64,000 nucleotides of DNA from Formicarius rufipectus. Lineage: Eukaryota > Chordata > Aves > Passeriformes > Formicariidae. The DNA lies in assembly GCA_013399695.1 (NCBI GenBank), contig VXAU01000211.1, positions 999,626 to 1,063,625 on the forward strand, read 5' to 3'. This document shows positions 1-12,246 of the stretch, in pieces. A program made the position numbers and the translations under genes. Under the pieces are notes generated by a model. The model was not told the origin of the DNA. It saw nothing but the letters and a program-made list of their open reading frames with translations, and searched no databases. The first letter of the stretch is position 1, and each line of letters begins with the position of its first letter.

Positions 1-860
1 TCAGCAAGAAGCTGGGCTCCACAGCTCTGCTAACCCAATTGACTGCACCTCTCTCTCCCTGGCCTCCTGAGCTGGCAAGGTCTCTAGCACTCCTGCTTTA
101 GGATTGTGCAAAAAAATCCCTCTTCCTTTCAGGATACCAGTCTGTATTTTGGGTTGTTGGGGCACATCCTCAGCATATTTTTCATGTGTTGCTCAGTACC
201 TTGTGCCAACCAAACAACCCACCGCCGGGTTTCTCCTCTCCCACTCCATTTATCTTCCCAACCCTGCAGCAGCTTTTATCTTCTAAGCACTCCCAAAATG
301 TATTGCTACAACACTTCCTTTGCTGTGCCTGTCTGCACATCTACTACACATCAACGAGAAAAGACTGACAATTTTATCATAGAGATGAGTTAGATTCCAC
401 CATATCTAAAAGATAAAAGTAAATTGTAATTAGAGACATCCTTTTGGATACAGGGAATGTTAGAACAGGATAATTAATGAAATTTAACATTTATTTATTC
501 ACGACTTTGCATCCCTGAGCATTTGCTGACACTGAGTTTCAGTTCAAGCACTATGATTTAGAAAAGTGTAATGCTTTTTGCAATGAGGAATGATACTAGA
601 TGTTATTTGATTAGTTTGGTCAGCAAGCACACCGCCCTCTCACAGAAACAGCCCCTTCACGGGATGTTATTGCTGTTTCACTTCAAAACACATATCCATT
701 TGGCAAAAGATTCAAACCACTGGAACAGTCTGGCTTTTTAATGGAAAGATAGAACTGCTTTAGTACCACTCCCCCTTGAAAGGCAAACATAAACCTGTGC
801 AGGAACTAAATGCAGACCAATGGCTGAGATTTAGGAGGATTAACTCTTGCATTGCCTTAC

Positions 861-1012
861 CTTCCACTCTCTATCACCAGTGTTGCGGTATTCAAACTTG
901 TATTTTACTGTGCATTCGTTGAAGGTTTGTACACTGGGTGGAGGCTTCCACTCTATATCAAGAGAACCTAAGAGTCCAGGGTCAGTGATCTGAAGGTCCC
1001 GTGGGGGAGCAA
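861..1012 (-). CDS. IL13RA2: IL13RA2 second coding exon: start of first extracellular domain
   Basis: 152 bp: two bases completing a split Val codon, then 50 codons ending ...TGDREWK, with donor GTAAGG directly after (855-860). The acceptor is TGCAG, preceded by an 18-T tract in the intron (about 1020-1038 on the plus strand). The single Cys in NECTVKY and the YRNTG motif match the first cytokine-receptor domain of IL13RA2. No further exon was recognised between 1 and 860, so the next exon lies beyond the left edge. Confidence 0.9.
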
Positions 1013-4000
1013 CTGCATTAAAAAAAAAAAAAAAAAAAGGCAGAGGGGAAAACAGGGTTTCAGTTAATAAACTGAAATAAAGAAAACAAACAAACAAAAA
1101 CCAGTTATGAAATTTGATGCCATGACAAATGCAGACGCTGGATGTAGAGGGAAGCGCTGCTGGTCCAGGTCCAGCCCTGGATATTTAATAGCCTGTTCTC
1201 AACAAACATGCACAAGCTCTGCTCCTGCCCACCCCTAAAAATCAGCTGATGCACCAAGAAAGCTCAAGGACCATTGAAAAGGCACACAGAATGTCACTTC
1301 TTTGACATTCTTCTTCAAGAGGTTTTAAGCAAAACTGCTGTCCTCAGATGATATGTCTTATATTTGTGTACCGTGAACTCATTATATTTACTGACTTTCA
1401 GGACAAGTATTTCTGCAAATATTATGTTCAGGACCAACACAAGATGACAGATCACAACATGCTGTCAGAGATATTTATATTCCTTAACTGTAACAGACAC
1501 AAATCACCCATAGTGCTTTAAATATTTCTTTCAAATGAAAGATTAATGACAAAAAAAAAAAAGGGAAAAAGAAAAGCAAAAAATCAGAGAGTTAAAATAA
1601 TTTTTATTTTGGACATGCATTAGCTATGCAAAAATGTGCCTTTACAGTCAATCTGGCTTTTACCAAGCTATTTTAAGATGGGTATTGTGAATGAATTCTG
1701 TGCTGGGACAGGCCTAACGGTGCAGCTCTGTGTGGAGGTGTCATTCACATGGCAAAAGCTGTTTGGCTACTCAGCTTGAGTAGCTCAAATGAAGTCAATT
1801 TTTGTAACATCTAAGGTCATTTTTCTCCACTGTCTAGAGGTGAGATTATCCATTTGGTTTCTACATATGTGGTGCATGAAACATTTTATTTGACAGTGAT
1901 TTGGAGCCTGTCCCCTGGCAGTGTCAGTCCAGCATTGTTTGTTTGAATCTGGCCTTCAGGTCACGGGATTCTCTAACACCTTTTTCATGTCCTCATCAGG
2001 ATTTACAACATGTTTTTCCATTTTTTTAATAAATCCATTGTGGAATCAGACCCTGAGAATATTTTTCAGTGGAATATGGTGACGTAAATCAAACTTTAAT
2101 ATACTCCATGGAAAATTTGCAGGGTACATCACTGGAGGATTTGTTTCTTTGACAGAAATTCTCCAAAATGAAACACACTCCAGGCAGCACTTTTAAGATC
2201 CCACTTTCCCTAGCATGTAAAGCCCTGTGGGAGACTTGTTATTACATTAGGTGTCAATGTAAGAGATCATGGCAATGCATTTAGGATGGTGCTGGAGCAA
2301 GGAACAATAGACTATAATGATTCAGAGAAAATTTTGATTTTGTGTATTTTTCTCTGTAACAAGACCCACCCCCTCCCACCAGCTACAAGTCCTGGGTTCC
2401 AAGGAGGGTAGTAGGCTTGCTCCAGCTCCAGTGGCGCATGACCCTGCACATGCAGCACCTTGTATTCATGTTCCTGCAGAGGAGAGAATCAGATATTGCT
2501 ACACAGATTTCTCAGCATGGGCCGAGGAGGGGGAACCCGGGCACAGGCAGCTCTGTGCAAAGAGTGCTCAGGCTGGTCTCCTGATGAGCATCAGGGGTGG
2601 GAGTGGGGGCAAGGTGAGGGCATCTCTCCCACCTCCCAGGGCTTTGCAGACATGCAGACATCCCAGGAAGGGGACAAGCAGCCCTGGGGACAGCAAGTTC
2701 CAGAACTGCAGCTGCTAAAAATGAACAAGTGGCTCATCCAGAATGGCCTTTTATAGCCACAGTGAGGAGGGAGTGGGAAGAAGTCACAGGGATGTTCTTC
2801 CCAGCAGCCAGACCAGACTGAGAACTGTGGGGCCAACATGAGGGAGAGTTTCCACACCTGCTGGCAGGGCTGTGAGCTGAGGTCTCCTGAGTCGACAAAT
2901 GCTGAGCCTCACAGCAATAAGGCAGCAAAAAGCAACTTTGTCATGAGCTTGGTGATAAACTGACAAGGGAGGATTAGATTGGTCAAAACTGGAATTTCTG
3001 ACTGGAAATGATAATGCTCTGAAAGATATTTACATCCTAAGCTTCAACAAAACAGTCTCTTTTTTATTTTTCTTTTTTTTTTTTCCAAAACAATTGCAAT
3101 TGTAAACACCATTTCTTGCAAAATAAATTTTGACTGGATTTCTGAGGGAACAGAAAAGCTTCTTTGTGGGATGTGGCTTACATTCTGGGATCTGACTGCT
3201 TTTCAAATGTCAGCACTGCCTCTTGCAGTCTCTCCTCACAATAATACATTACCAGTCTCTCTCTCATCATTCATACAGAACACAGGACTAGAAATACTCT
3301 ACTTCATTATCCAGTCTTGAAGGCAAGCTGTTTCTGAATGTTCCTTGAAAATACACAAATTAACAACTTGTCTCCCCAACACTGGAGGTGGTGAGTCAGG
3401 TAGTGATGTGTTGGCAAGACAGTCACCCCTCCTGGATCCTGGGCACACTCCTGCCAACATCATCACCTTGGGGACAACCCCTGCTTGTCCCCAGCTGCGT
3501 CCCTCCACTTCTCTCCACTCTGTGCCATGCCTGAGGTGGTGCAAACAGCAGAAGGGGCTGCAATTTTCCACCTATTTTGCCAGTGGGAAAGTGGCAGCCT
3601 GTCAGGTGCCTCCCCTATGTCCCCCTCTATGTCTGCACTTCTCTGTGCCACTCAGAGAGGTGCAGGTGACTCTCATGTTTTTGGAAATGTGCTTTGTTCA
3701 GCATGGCAGTGGTATGTTTGCTGGCAGCTTTCTGCTGCCTGGCAGGACCAGGAGTCTCTCAGTGGCCTCCTGGACAAATTTTCACCCCTGCACCACACAC
3801 TGGTGGTGCAGGGAGCACCAGACCTGGCTATCATCCCTCTGGAGAAGGAAAGCTTTTAGGGGCAAAGTCCCAGCTATCAGAGGCCAAAAAAGTTGGGGCT
3901 GGCAGGTGCAGTGCAGAAAAGAGGTACTCAAGGGCTTGAAGCAAAGGGTGCTTGAAGTGCCATTGCCATGGATGATTGCTTGCAGAGTAATATTTTTTTA

Positions 4001-4489
4001 GAAGAAAGTATTATTCTTCAAGTATGACTAAGCCTTGTGTACCTTGTACCTAGCACAGTCTGTCTGTCTGGGACCATGCTCAGGACCATTTACATATCTG
4101 AGAAGTATTTATAATTGTTATCTCTATGTCAAACAATATATTTGCTGTGCACCAAAGGCAGTTTCCGTTCCTTTCAAATTTACTCTGAAAACTATCCACT
4201 AAACACATAAAATGTATTTAGACAACGGATTACAGGTTTATAAATCAGACACTTGCTGACACACACAAGCAAACATACACACACACACACACTCTCACGA
4301 GAAGCTTGGGCTGAAGGATTAACCTCCTAAAAGGTGCAAGTGAACACGGAGCAGGGTTTGGCAGGGACACAGAGAGCACACCGAGGTAAAATCAGCACAG
4401 GCTTTACCTTTGGTGTGGGAGGAGGAGGAGACCAGCAGGCAGCCCCACACCAGCACCAAGGAGAGAGTGCAGAGCCTCCAGGGAGCCAT
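861..4489 (-). CDS. IL13RA2: Interleukin-13 receptor subunit alpha-2, 5' part (two coding exons; gene continues off the left end)
   Basis: Type I cytokine receptor at the cell surface. It binds IL-13 with high affinity and mainly acts as a decoy that limits IL-13 signalling through IL4R/IL13RA1. Two coding exons are visible, 4408-4489 and 861-1012, joined by a canonical intron (minus-strand donor G|GTAAAG, acceptor TGCAG|TT). The split codon is completed as GTT (Val) and the frame stays open. Together they encode a 27-residue signal-peptide segment and the first 51 residues of the first fibronectin-type extracellular domain. Landmarks shared with the mammalian protein are PP-DL-I-DPG-LG, W-PP, and ECTVKYKFEYRNTG followed by W-K. 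The remaining extracellular domains, the membrane span and the short tail lie to the left of position 1. LRCH2 as next neighbour on the same strand matches human Xq23. Identity was judged from recalled family sequence, not from an alignment. Confidence 0.9.
1013..4407 (-). other. IL13RA2: IL13RA2 intron between the two visible coding exons
   Basis: 3.4 kb intron with canonical ends. It contains short A-runs near 1550-1580 and 3060-3085 and a moderately GC-rich stretch at about 2360-3960. No repeat element or additional exon was recognised. A 218-codon open frame on the opposite strand (3345-4001) is treated as a finding, not a gene. Confidence 0.8.
4261..4293. repeat. CA dinucleotide microsatellite
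   Basis: Near-perfect CA repeat, interrupted early by AAGCAAACAT. It lies about 115 bp inside the IL13RA2 intron, downstream of the first coding exon's donor. Confidence 0.8.
4408..4489 (-). CDS. IL13RA2: IL13RA2 first coding exon: start codon and signal peptide
   Basis: 82 bp, 27 codons plus one base. The peptide starts MAPWRLCTLSLVLVWGCLLV and then has a run of four Ser, a typical signal peptide with a hydrophobic core and small residues before the likely cleavage site. The donor after the last base is GTAAAGCC (minus strand). The ATG at 4487-4489 is chosen because it places this hydrophobic stretch at the N-terminus. Another in-frame ATG lies 57 codons upstream (4658-4660) but would bury the signal peptide. 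The context has G at +4 but C at -3, so it is not an ideal Kozak site. Confidence 0.88.
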
Positions 4490-5000
4490 TCGGAGGTGGG
4501 AGGTCCGCGGACAGGGAGCGGTGCCGGAGCTCTGGTCCCGCAGCACGTGTGCGAGGGGGCTGCAGAAAACAAAGCGGTGTTCCAAGGCTTCAGAGCATCC
4601 GTGGAGCCCTGGAATTCCCTCTGCAGGCTGAGCACTGACAACAAGTGCCTTTTTACTCATTTACCAAGTCGGATTAATCATTTCCCAGAGGACTCGTATT
4701 TGTGACATCTGCTGATGGCAACACATGGATGGCTTTGGCTTCGTTTGAAATAGTTTCTGGCGGGTTACGTGCGCTCTCCAAAGGCTTGTCAGCGTGGAAT
4801 TCAGTCACCGAGCCGCCTGCCGCTCGTCTTCTGTGGAAAGAGTGATTCAGCTGAGCGTCTGACCCTCCCTGCAAGAGAGTGCCTTGGACTGACGGGGTTT
4901 GCATAAAATAAGAGCAAAAATGGAATGACTGAGCCTTATCCAAAAAAGGGACACATGCAACCGACACCAGCCTTTGGTATTCCGGTGAATTGGTAGGAAT
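4490..5000 (-). promoter_or_regulatory. IL13RA2: IL13RA2 5' UTR and probable proximal promoter side
   Basis: Sequence immediately upstream of the IL13RA2 start codon. It is more GC-rich and has more CpG than its surroundings (about 4490-4580 and 4760-4860). No TATA box is obvious. A palindromic TTC-N4-GAA element, the spacing preferred by STAT6, sits at 4829-4838, about 340 bp upstream of the ATG. In mammals the gene has non-coding 5' exon sequence, so the transcription start cannot be fixed from sequence alone. Confidence 0.4.
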
Positions 5001-8000
5001 GGTAGGAATGCTTGTGAGAATTCTGAGTTATCCTAATAAGTTTTGGAGGGAAGATGGAGTCAGAGGAAGAGGAGCAGATTTTCTAGGGAAGGGGTTACTC
5101 CTTCCTTCAGATTTCATGAGGAAAGTGGTTAGGAATTGCTGCTTATAGATACACTTAGCATCCTTCCCTGTGCCAGAAAGCACATGGATTACAAGCTTTT
5201 AAAAACCTGGGGTTTAAGTTTTTTTGCATATAGCTAGAGGTATAGGTATAGAGGGGGGTGGTGAGAGAGATATATGGATACGGATGCAGATATAGGTATA
5301 TAAATAGGTATAGGCATAGATATTAGTCTTTCTGAAAGTCTGAAAGTCTGCTTGACCTCCACTTGTGTAAGAACTTAGCAACATCTCTGTGAGCTTGCAG
5401 TGCATCACTGAGACCTATTCAAACTCACTTTAAATTGGCCACACCCCCTTAGGTAAAACAGGCGGACTCCCAGGTCATAGTCTGGCACAGCTGCTGACTC
5501 AGGACCTGCAGCCACCATGTGACTATGTGAAAATGAGGCTCTGCTGAAAGGCAGGACCTCAAGTCAGAGGGACCTTTAGAAATCTCATGATTGGGGCCAA
5601 CATTTAGAAGAGTGGCTCAGAGGAGCCAGATGAGACAAGTTTTGCTGGCAGGGGTGTTTGTTTGTGTGTGTTTTAAATTAACCAGAAATTCTAGCTGGCA
5701 TAGCAGCAACTAAAAATACATAATAATTTTAGCAGCTAATTTATAATTTAAATTAATATCAAATCCCCCAAGTCCAGCACTTAATTGTAATTATTACATC
5801 ATAAATAAGTCAATCACATAAGTCTAATTATTATATCACATAAGCATTATTATTACAGCAACTAGTAATACAGTACTTTTTCTATTTCAGCGTGAAATGA
5901 GAATGTATGGAGAAGTTCCAATCAGAAGAAATGACTGGAATTACATCTTAACATATCAAACACAACATAAAACTTGTGTCAGTACAAACTTGGCCATATG
6001 CATAAGTCTCTGTCTCAGAAAAGTCTTCCAATTCAGTCCAAGGATGCAGTGATGTTGAGAGCTGGCTCAGGGAGCTGGGCAAAGAAGCATCTGTAACCCA
6101 GAGCTGATGAACAGCAGCTTCCAAGGACTGTGTGTGAATATTAGTGGAGGAAGCTTTTTTCATTTCCAGTATAGCTACTGTGAATGTATTTCTATGGTTT
6201 CACAAGGCAAGCCAAAACAAACAAAGGCTTTCACAGAAAGATTTAAAACCATCAAAGCGCTCTTACCTGGACCTCTAAGTGCATGGGAGCCCAAGTACCT
6301 CTGGATTGCTGAGCTTCTCATGGCTCATGGCTGCTGTGCTCAGAAACTTTATCTTTCATAGAAATCTTGAGGTGTTTAAAGAGGTTTGAGAGGTTTTTTT
6401 TCTGTTCTCTTCAGGGATCAGATGCCTCACTGCAATGCTACTGTACTCACCACACGACCAGAGGCTTTAACTAAGCCAGCACCAGAGGGGACACTGCTGG
6501 GATTTATGAAGTGCTGATGTTAGCTGTTGCTTTTACTGTGCTGCAGTAGGTCAAAGGTGTGTTTGAAATATTTAAATGATTCATGAAAATGAGAACCAAA
6601 TGGCACAGTCAGAGCAGGCTGTGTGCCAGAGCCCCTCGGTGCAGCGATGACGCGCAGCTATCCCCGGCAGCTGGAAGCCACAACCCCACACCCCACCTCG
6701 GCCGCACACATTGCCTTGACCCTCGTGTTTCCAGCTGGGGATCCCCAGGGCCAGCCCCAGTGTGTTCCACCACAGGGCCTTCCCATAAGTTTGCTGGAGC
6801 AAATCCAGTCTCTCCCGGTTCTCACGGCTCTGCAGGAAATACAAAGAATTATCTGTCCCCTCACCCCTCTCCTGTGGGCTGGGCGTATCAACCATGAGCT
6901 TTGCGTTGTTTTGCCTCTCACCACCTATTTCATCCCTCCTTTCCTGCATCACTCTGCAAGCCCTCCCTTGGCCCCAACCTGGAGAACTCTGTGCAAGGAG
7001 CAGGGATTTCAATCACACCTGGTTTGCCCCAGGTGAGAACTCTATTACCAAATACGTCTTGCTGGAAAAGAATCCAGTGATTCCTGTTGCTGTATTGAGG
7101 ATCACAGCCAGTAAAACATGGGTCAGTAACCTCCATGTTGCCTCATGTGAGCTGAAGGAATTTGGTTGCAGCAACTCCCCTCTAGGAGGGACAATGAAGG
7201 ACATTTCAGAACAAGTGGAGCTGTGGTGCCCATGCCCCATGACAAGCAATGGGCTGTGGCCCAGGCTGCATCTTCCCTTGGACAAATTTAGGTATATTAA
7301 GAAACAGTTCAGACATCCAAAGAACATGGGAAATGGCATCAGAAACTGAAGGGGTGCTTCTTGCTGGGAAGAAAACTGTTCTCCAAGCACCTGTACAGGA
7401 CTTATGGTTTTGCTGTTTGATTGGAGGCCCCAATGAATGTGTTTTCCCTTCCCAGTTGTAGTCCATGGGCATGTTTTGGAGCAGCAAAGGCAGGATCAGG
7501 CCTCTTTCCACCCATGCATTTCTCTGTGCGTGCACACATTGCCAGCCTGCTGCCTTGGCTGTGCAGACCTTGGGGGAGCACAGTCACTTTTCAGCTGTGA
7601 AGCTGTTCCATCACCTCACAGTCATTTGGTTCTGGCTCCAACAAGATGCTGTGGTGGTGGGTGCCAATGGCGACAGCATGACCATTCAAATGAGCAATGT
7701 GGAACTCTCTGGACTTTCAAGGCTGTTGCAAGGAGAATTTCAGAACCTTTCAGATTTTTGCTATGCCAAGGGTAAAAACTGATCCCATATGTCTGATCAT
7801 AACAACTGCCTCCAGGAACAGACACCAGCTGCTGTCTGCTGGGTGAGACCACAGCTTTGAAAACACAGAGGAGTATGAGGAAGAGTACTCAAACTGTGAG
7901 GACCACTTAGTCCTGATGGGTGCAAAGGGGAGCTCTGAAGTGGGGAATCAGGAAGCTCATGGCCCACTACTGCCCTGATCTGCAGTGGCATTTGGTTGGG

Positions 8001-11000
8001 AAACTGCCCCAGAGGGCCATGGGGGTTTTGCCTGTGGTTGGTGATCACTGCGCAAGAGAACAGCCCTTGCTTCTCATTTTCCCACAGCAAAAAAATAGCA
8101 GAAATTAATCATGCTAACTCTGTTGCCTGAGAGCCCTGTGAATTTGGGTGGTAAGGAGGTTATGGGTGAGGTGTCCCTTCACTGAAATTGCACAGTGCTA
8201 TTTCCTTCTTATTTTCTGAAAAGAATGGGGGGAGCAAGTCCCTTGCTGTTGGTAAATGTATGGTCCTGCATTCAGAGTTATGCAATATTAGAATTTAACA
8301 TTCATATATTCTTGTTGTGTAAGCTATTTAAGCAGAAAAGGTCATATGGGACACATCATTTGAAACAAATGAGAAACAGAGCAAATGTCAGTTCCCCAGT
8401 GCTAGAATTGGGTCAGTTCCTGAGAAAATTTGATTGGAAAAAGTGCATAGTTGGGATTTGCACCAATAGGGCTCCACAACACAACCATCAGTGCTGGAGC
8501 ACTGGGAAGGACCAGTGGATGTAGGTCTGTGGTGAACAATGCCTGCTGGTCCAGCCTCCTCCAGCCGCCCTCCTACCCAAAACAACTCTCTTTGCAAACT
8601 TCAGGTGCTTTTCTCTTCCTCTCCTTGTGCCCCTGTGCTGGTACCTGATCCTTGTGTTTCTCCCCTTGCCAGAGTCAGTGCAAACCCCAAGCTGGTCCTG
8701 GAGGAGTTCAGCTGAGGGCACACTGGGGAGGATCCATGCCTCATTCCAACAAAGCTGAGTGGGGGCACTGCCCGTGTGTAGGAGAGACATCAGCTCAGGG
8801 CATAGCTCTGCAAAAAAGCCACGTGCTCAAACCTTGGCTTGTACCCCCCCGTCTTACTGAGTGCAGCTGTCAGCAACACCCTAGACAGCTGTGGGATGCA
8901 CAGGGCAAACCTCTGCACGTGCTGGACCAGAGCCTCACGGCCTGGAGGGCAGGGCAGGGAATAGGCAGACAATTTGCATCCTACTGACTCTTCTGCAAAT
9001 GGGTAAAGCTGCAGAAGACTCCTTCATGAAGTGATGACATGCTCATAAGAAGAGGTGAATGAAAACAGACCAGTTCTGGCTCACCAGTAAGCCCTGGGAG
9101 GGTGCCCTGGCAAAGCTCTGAGTTGTCCCCAAGTACCATGGGTGGCAGCATCACTGCTGGCTGGGCTCGATCCCTCACTGCTGTGCCCTCCTGTGCCCAC
9201 CTTTCCTTAGAGCCCCATGTTAGCAGCAGCAAGTCACCCTTGTCCCCAGCAATGGGAAAAACCAAAGGAATTGTTTCCTGCTTGATTGTCTTCCTTCCCT
9301 GTTGAAGCTGTATTTGGAAATTGACTCATCTGGTTTGCTCATGAATGAGATTTTTTGGTACTTGTCAGCTGGGTGACTGACTCCTGGAGTCATTATGTGC
9401 TCAGGAACATCTCAGAGAAGATTCCTCCTCCTCCAGGAGCCTGGTCAGGTCCCAGAGCCTCACAGCTGTTCTGCCCTAAAGCCCAGGGAAAGCAAACTTG
9501 TAAAAGTGCCTCTGGGCTGAAGATGAGATTTCAAAGAGCAGAGAAGCCTCTGAGCTGGGTTCTTGGACTCCAACAGATATGCAGCTGCATGCAGAAATTA
9601 AAAAGTGATTCTGTAAAAATCTGCTTCTGTTTGGTGAATAGAGGAACAGCAGCATCATTGCTGAAACATTTCATTGCAAATTGCAAAGTGATTGGCAAAG
9701 ATCATTAATGGACCCAACTACAAAAAACGGGCAAAATTTTTTTTAGTTAAAATATTTTTGATATATTCATCCCATTTGTGCTACATTCATTCTGTCAAGC
9801 CATCCATTTTCATCCCAGATTAAAATACTGGGATGTGATAGTTCAGAATAAAACCTTCCAACTTTGCAACTCACATCTATGTTGAGAAGCAGCTTCCTAT
9901 TCAACAAAATAAAAACTCAAAGGTTCCAGCTATGAACACACCATTTGGTATTGAATAGCATGAGTCATCTGATCCAAAGGGATAGTTTTGAAATTGTCAG
10001 TGGCATGAAAAATCGATGACTTGGAAAAACCTCTTAGCAGCCTCATGTTTTGGGGAAGCCAATCTCTTTTGCAGAACGTACATTAAACAAGCTCTTTCCA
10101 AGGCACTGGAGTAGAGGACTCAGTAATACTGAAGAGAGCTGTGGCCTCCAGCACAATGCCCTGGATTGCACTGGAAAGGGGATGTCACCATGAGGAGACA
10201 CGCTAGGAAAAGGAGCACGGGTCAGTGTCAACAGACTGAGTGTTGCAAGAAAGAAAATCCCTTCTTTGCATTAATAAACACTTACAGCTGCCATGGGATT
10301 TCAGGAAATGATGGAAGGAATCCAGACTCTCTAGCAATGTCTAGTGTCAGTATTTTTTTTTTTTTGGTGTGTGGAGACCTCAGTTTTCCTCATTTCTTTG
10401 CGGATGGCTACTATACTGGTATCTTAAAAGGGAACAGCAGCTGTTTCAATGTGCCTGTATCATGTAAGCCAGCAAGGCAGCTGCCATGGAGCTGGCTCTG
10501 CTGAAATCCTTGCTTTCTGTAAGCAGGGTTGTTCCCAGAAGGACCCATCCAGCCAAAAGCTGAACATCACGACCTCGCTCTCCCTTTCAGAGTGCCACGT
10601 TCCCGGCAGTGTATGAGGTGCCTCTTACACATTCATCACCCATTTCCTGGAACTCTCAATGAAATGGTCTCTGTGTGGAGCACGTCTCCTACCTTGGGAA
10701 TACACCCCGATCAAAGTGTGCACATCCTGCTGGCTCCTGTTTTCACACTGAGTCATCTTCTGCTCCTTGAGCAATTTCTTCTACAACCTGTACATGCCCT
10801 TTGCCCGCACAGGGACTTGCTCTGACCCTCCCTCTCGTGCAGGCTGGGGTTCGGCAGAGGCCATGAGAATAATTTAGTTCTTATCGTGGCACAGTATCAG
10901 GTTTTAATAAAGAGCTCAGTGACTGAGTTCTTCCCTGGTACTCCAGAGCATGTAAAACTATTGTAGAAAAGAGTTACAAGGCGGGCTGAGGAATCAGACA

Positions 11001-12094
11001 GCATTCACCAATGTCTGTAGCTGCACTTGGGAACCAACCTGTGGCAAAAATGGGCAGGGGCTGGGAATGTGCAGGGGTAGGCTGGGAGATGCTGGGGACC
11101 AGCAAGCTGGAAGGGGGTCAGGAGCATAGCCTGGCATGCTGGAGCCCACATTCTGCAGCTAAACGTGCCAGGGCATTACAGGAAGAACTGAAATGAAGAC
11201 ACTAAGCTGTCAGAGCAAAAACTGCTGCTAAACAGATAAAAATGCATGCAGAGAGATATGTAAAAGAAGTTAAAAGTTATCTCCAGTACAGAAAGGCTCT
11301 GCCACACCTTCCAGCAGGAGCTGGGAGGGCAAAGAGCCGCCACATGTGTCAGAGCTCTGCTACAGAGCTGCTCTTGGCAGACCTGGCTGGTCCCAGCACC
11401 GTTAGCACTGGGTGCAACTGGGTCTGATGGCTGTGGCAGGCTCTGCTAGGGGATGCAGTTTACAGGGAACATCTGTGCATCCCTGGTCCCCAGGAAGGTG
11501 CCATTTCCCCTGTCAGTCCTGTTTCTCCCTGTCTGCAGACTCGGATCTGTGCTGCCCAGGGTTGGTGGGAGCTGCTGGCCCTGTGCAGCAAAACCCAGGG
11601 CTGCTCCAGGATAACTTCCTGCTCTTCAGCCAAGAACAACCAGAAATAACAGCTTGTACCCAGAGGCTCTGAGCCCACCTGGAGCAGAGAACATGGAAAC
11701 ATCCAAAGACAAATTGTTCTCATCCACACTGTCTCCCCCGCCTGTCCCACGGGTCAGGCAGGAGCCAACTACAGCCTCCTGGGCACCAGGCTCTGGCCAT
11801 GTAGGTCCTCATTAATAGTTAGAAAACAACCTCAATTTTCTTCCTCCCACCGAATCCATCTGCCCTGGAAGGATGCTGACACATTATTGGGACTCTCCTG
11901 CCACGGCCACACTCATTGTTTTGCCTGCACTGAAAGCCCAGGTCTCAGCCCAGTCAGTCTCCCTCCAGAATATGCTGCTGGCAGGCATTGCACCAGTATC
12001 TCCACTGGCCACCTGCCCTGCCTTGTACCAGCTTTTCTTCCCAACAGCATTTGCCCCCAAAAGCAATTACTTTTGTGGTAAAAGTAAAATCTCA
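5001..12094. other. Intergenic DNA upstream of IL13RA2, no gene recognised
   Basis: About 7 kb of unique-looking sequence. The 6.6-9.3 kb part is relatively GC-rich and therefore holds several chance open frames on both strands, none with a recognisable domain, splice structure or family resemblance. A short tandem TATAGG-like tract is listed separately. No RNA gene was seen. Confidence 0.6.
5231..5330. repeat. Imperfect TATAGG/GATATA short tandem repeat
   Basis: Purine-TA rich stretch in which GGTATA/GATATA hexamers recur with interruptions (a G-run, a GAGAGA block). It looks like a decayed microsatellite. Confidence 0.6.
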
Positions 12095-12205
12095 GAATCA
12101 TAGAATATGCTGAGTTGGAAGGAAACCATCAGGATCATCGAGTCCAACTCCTGGCTCTGTGGTAGTTCCTTCCAGTCTTGTTTTCAAGTTGCTCCAGAAT
12201 GAGAC
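12095..12205 (-). mobile_element. CR1 LINE fragment, 3' end
   Basis: The sequence starts with the inverted CR1 tail (CAGAATCATAGAAT) and continues with the avian CR1 3'-UTR signature (GTTGGAAGGA..., ATCATCGAGTCCAACTCCTGG). The element is on the minus strand, 5'-truncated, and peters out just before an assembly gap. Confidence 0.85.
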
Positions 12206-12218
12206 ACATATAAAAAAA

Positions 12219-12246
12219 NNNNNNNNNNNNNNNNNNNNNNNNNNNN
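12219..12246. other. Assembly gap (28 N) inside a poly-A tract
   Basis: 28 undetermined bases flanked on both sides by A-runs. The true length of the homopolymer is therefore unknown. Confidence 0.99.

Noticed and set aside
1..840. Search for the third IL13RA2 coding exon
   Set aside because: No minus-strand frame with the expected domain residues and splice sites was found; the exon presumably lies left of the window.
6581..7036. Open frames of 143 (minus) and 137 (plus) codons over the same DNA
   Set aside because: Mirror-image frames in GC-rich sequence, no domain, no splice logic.
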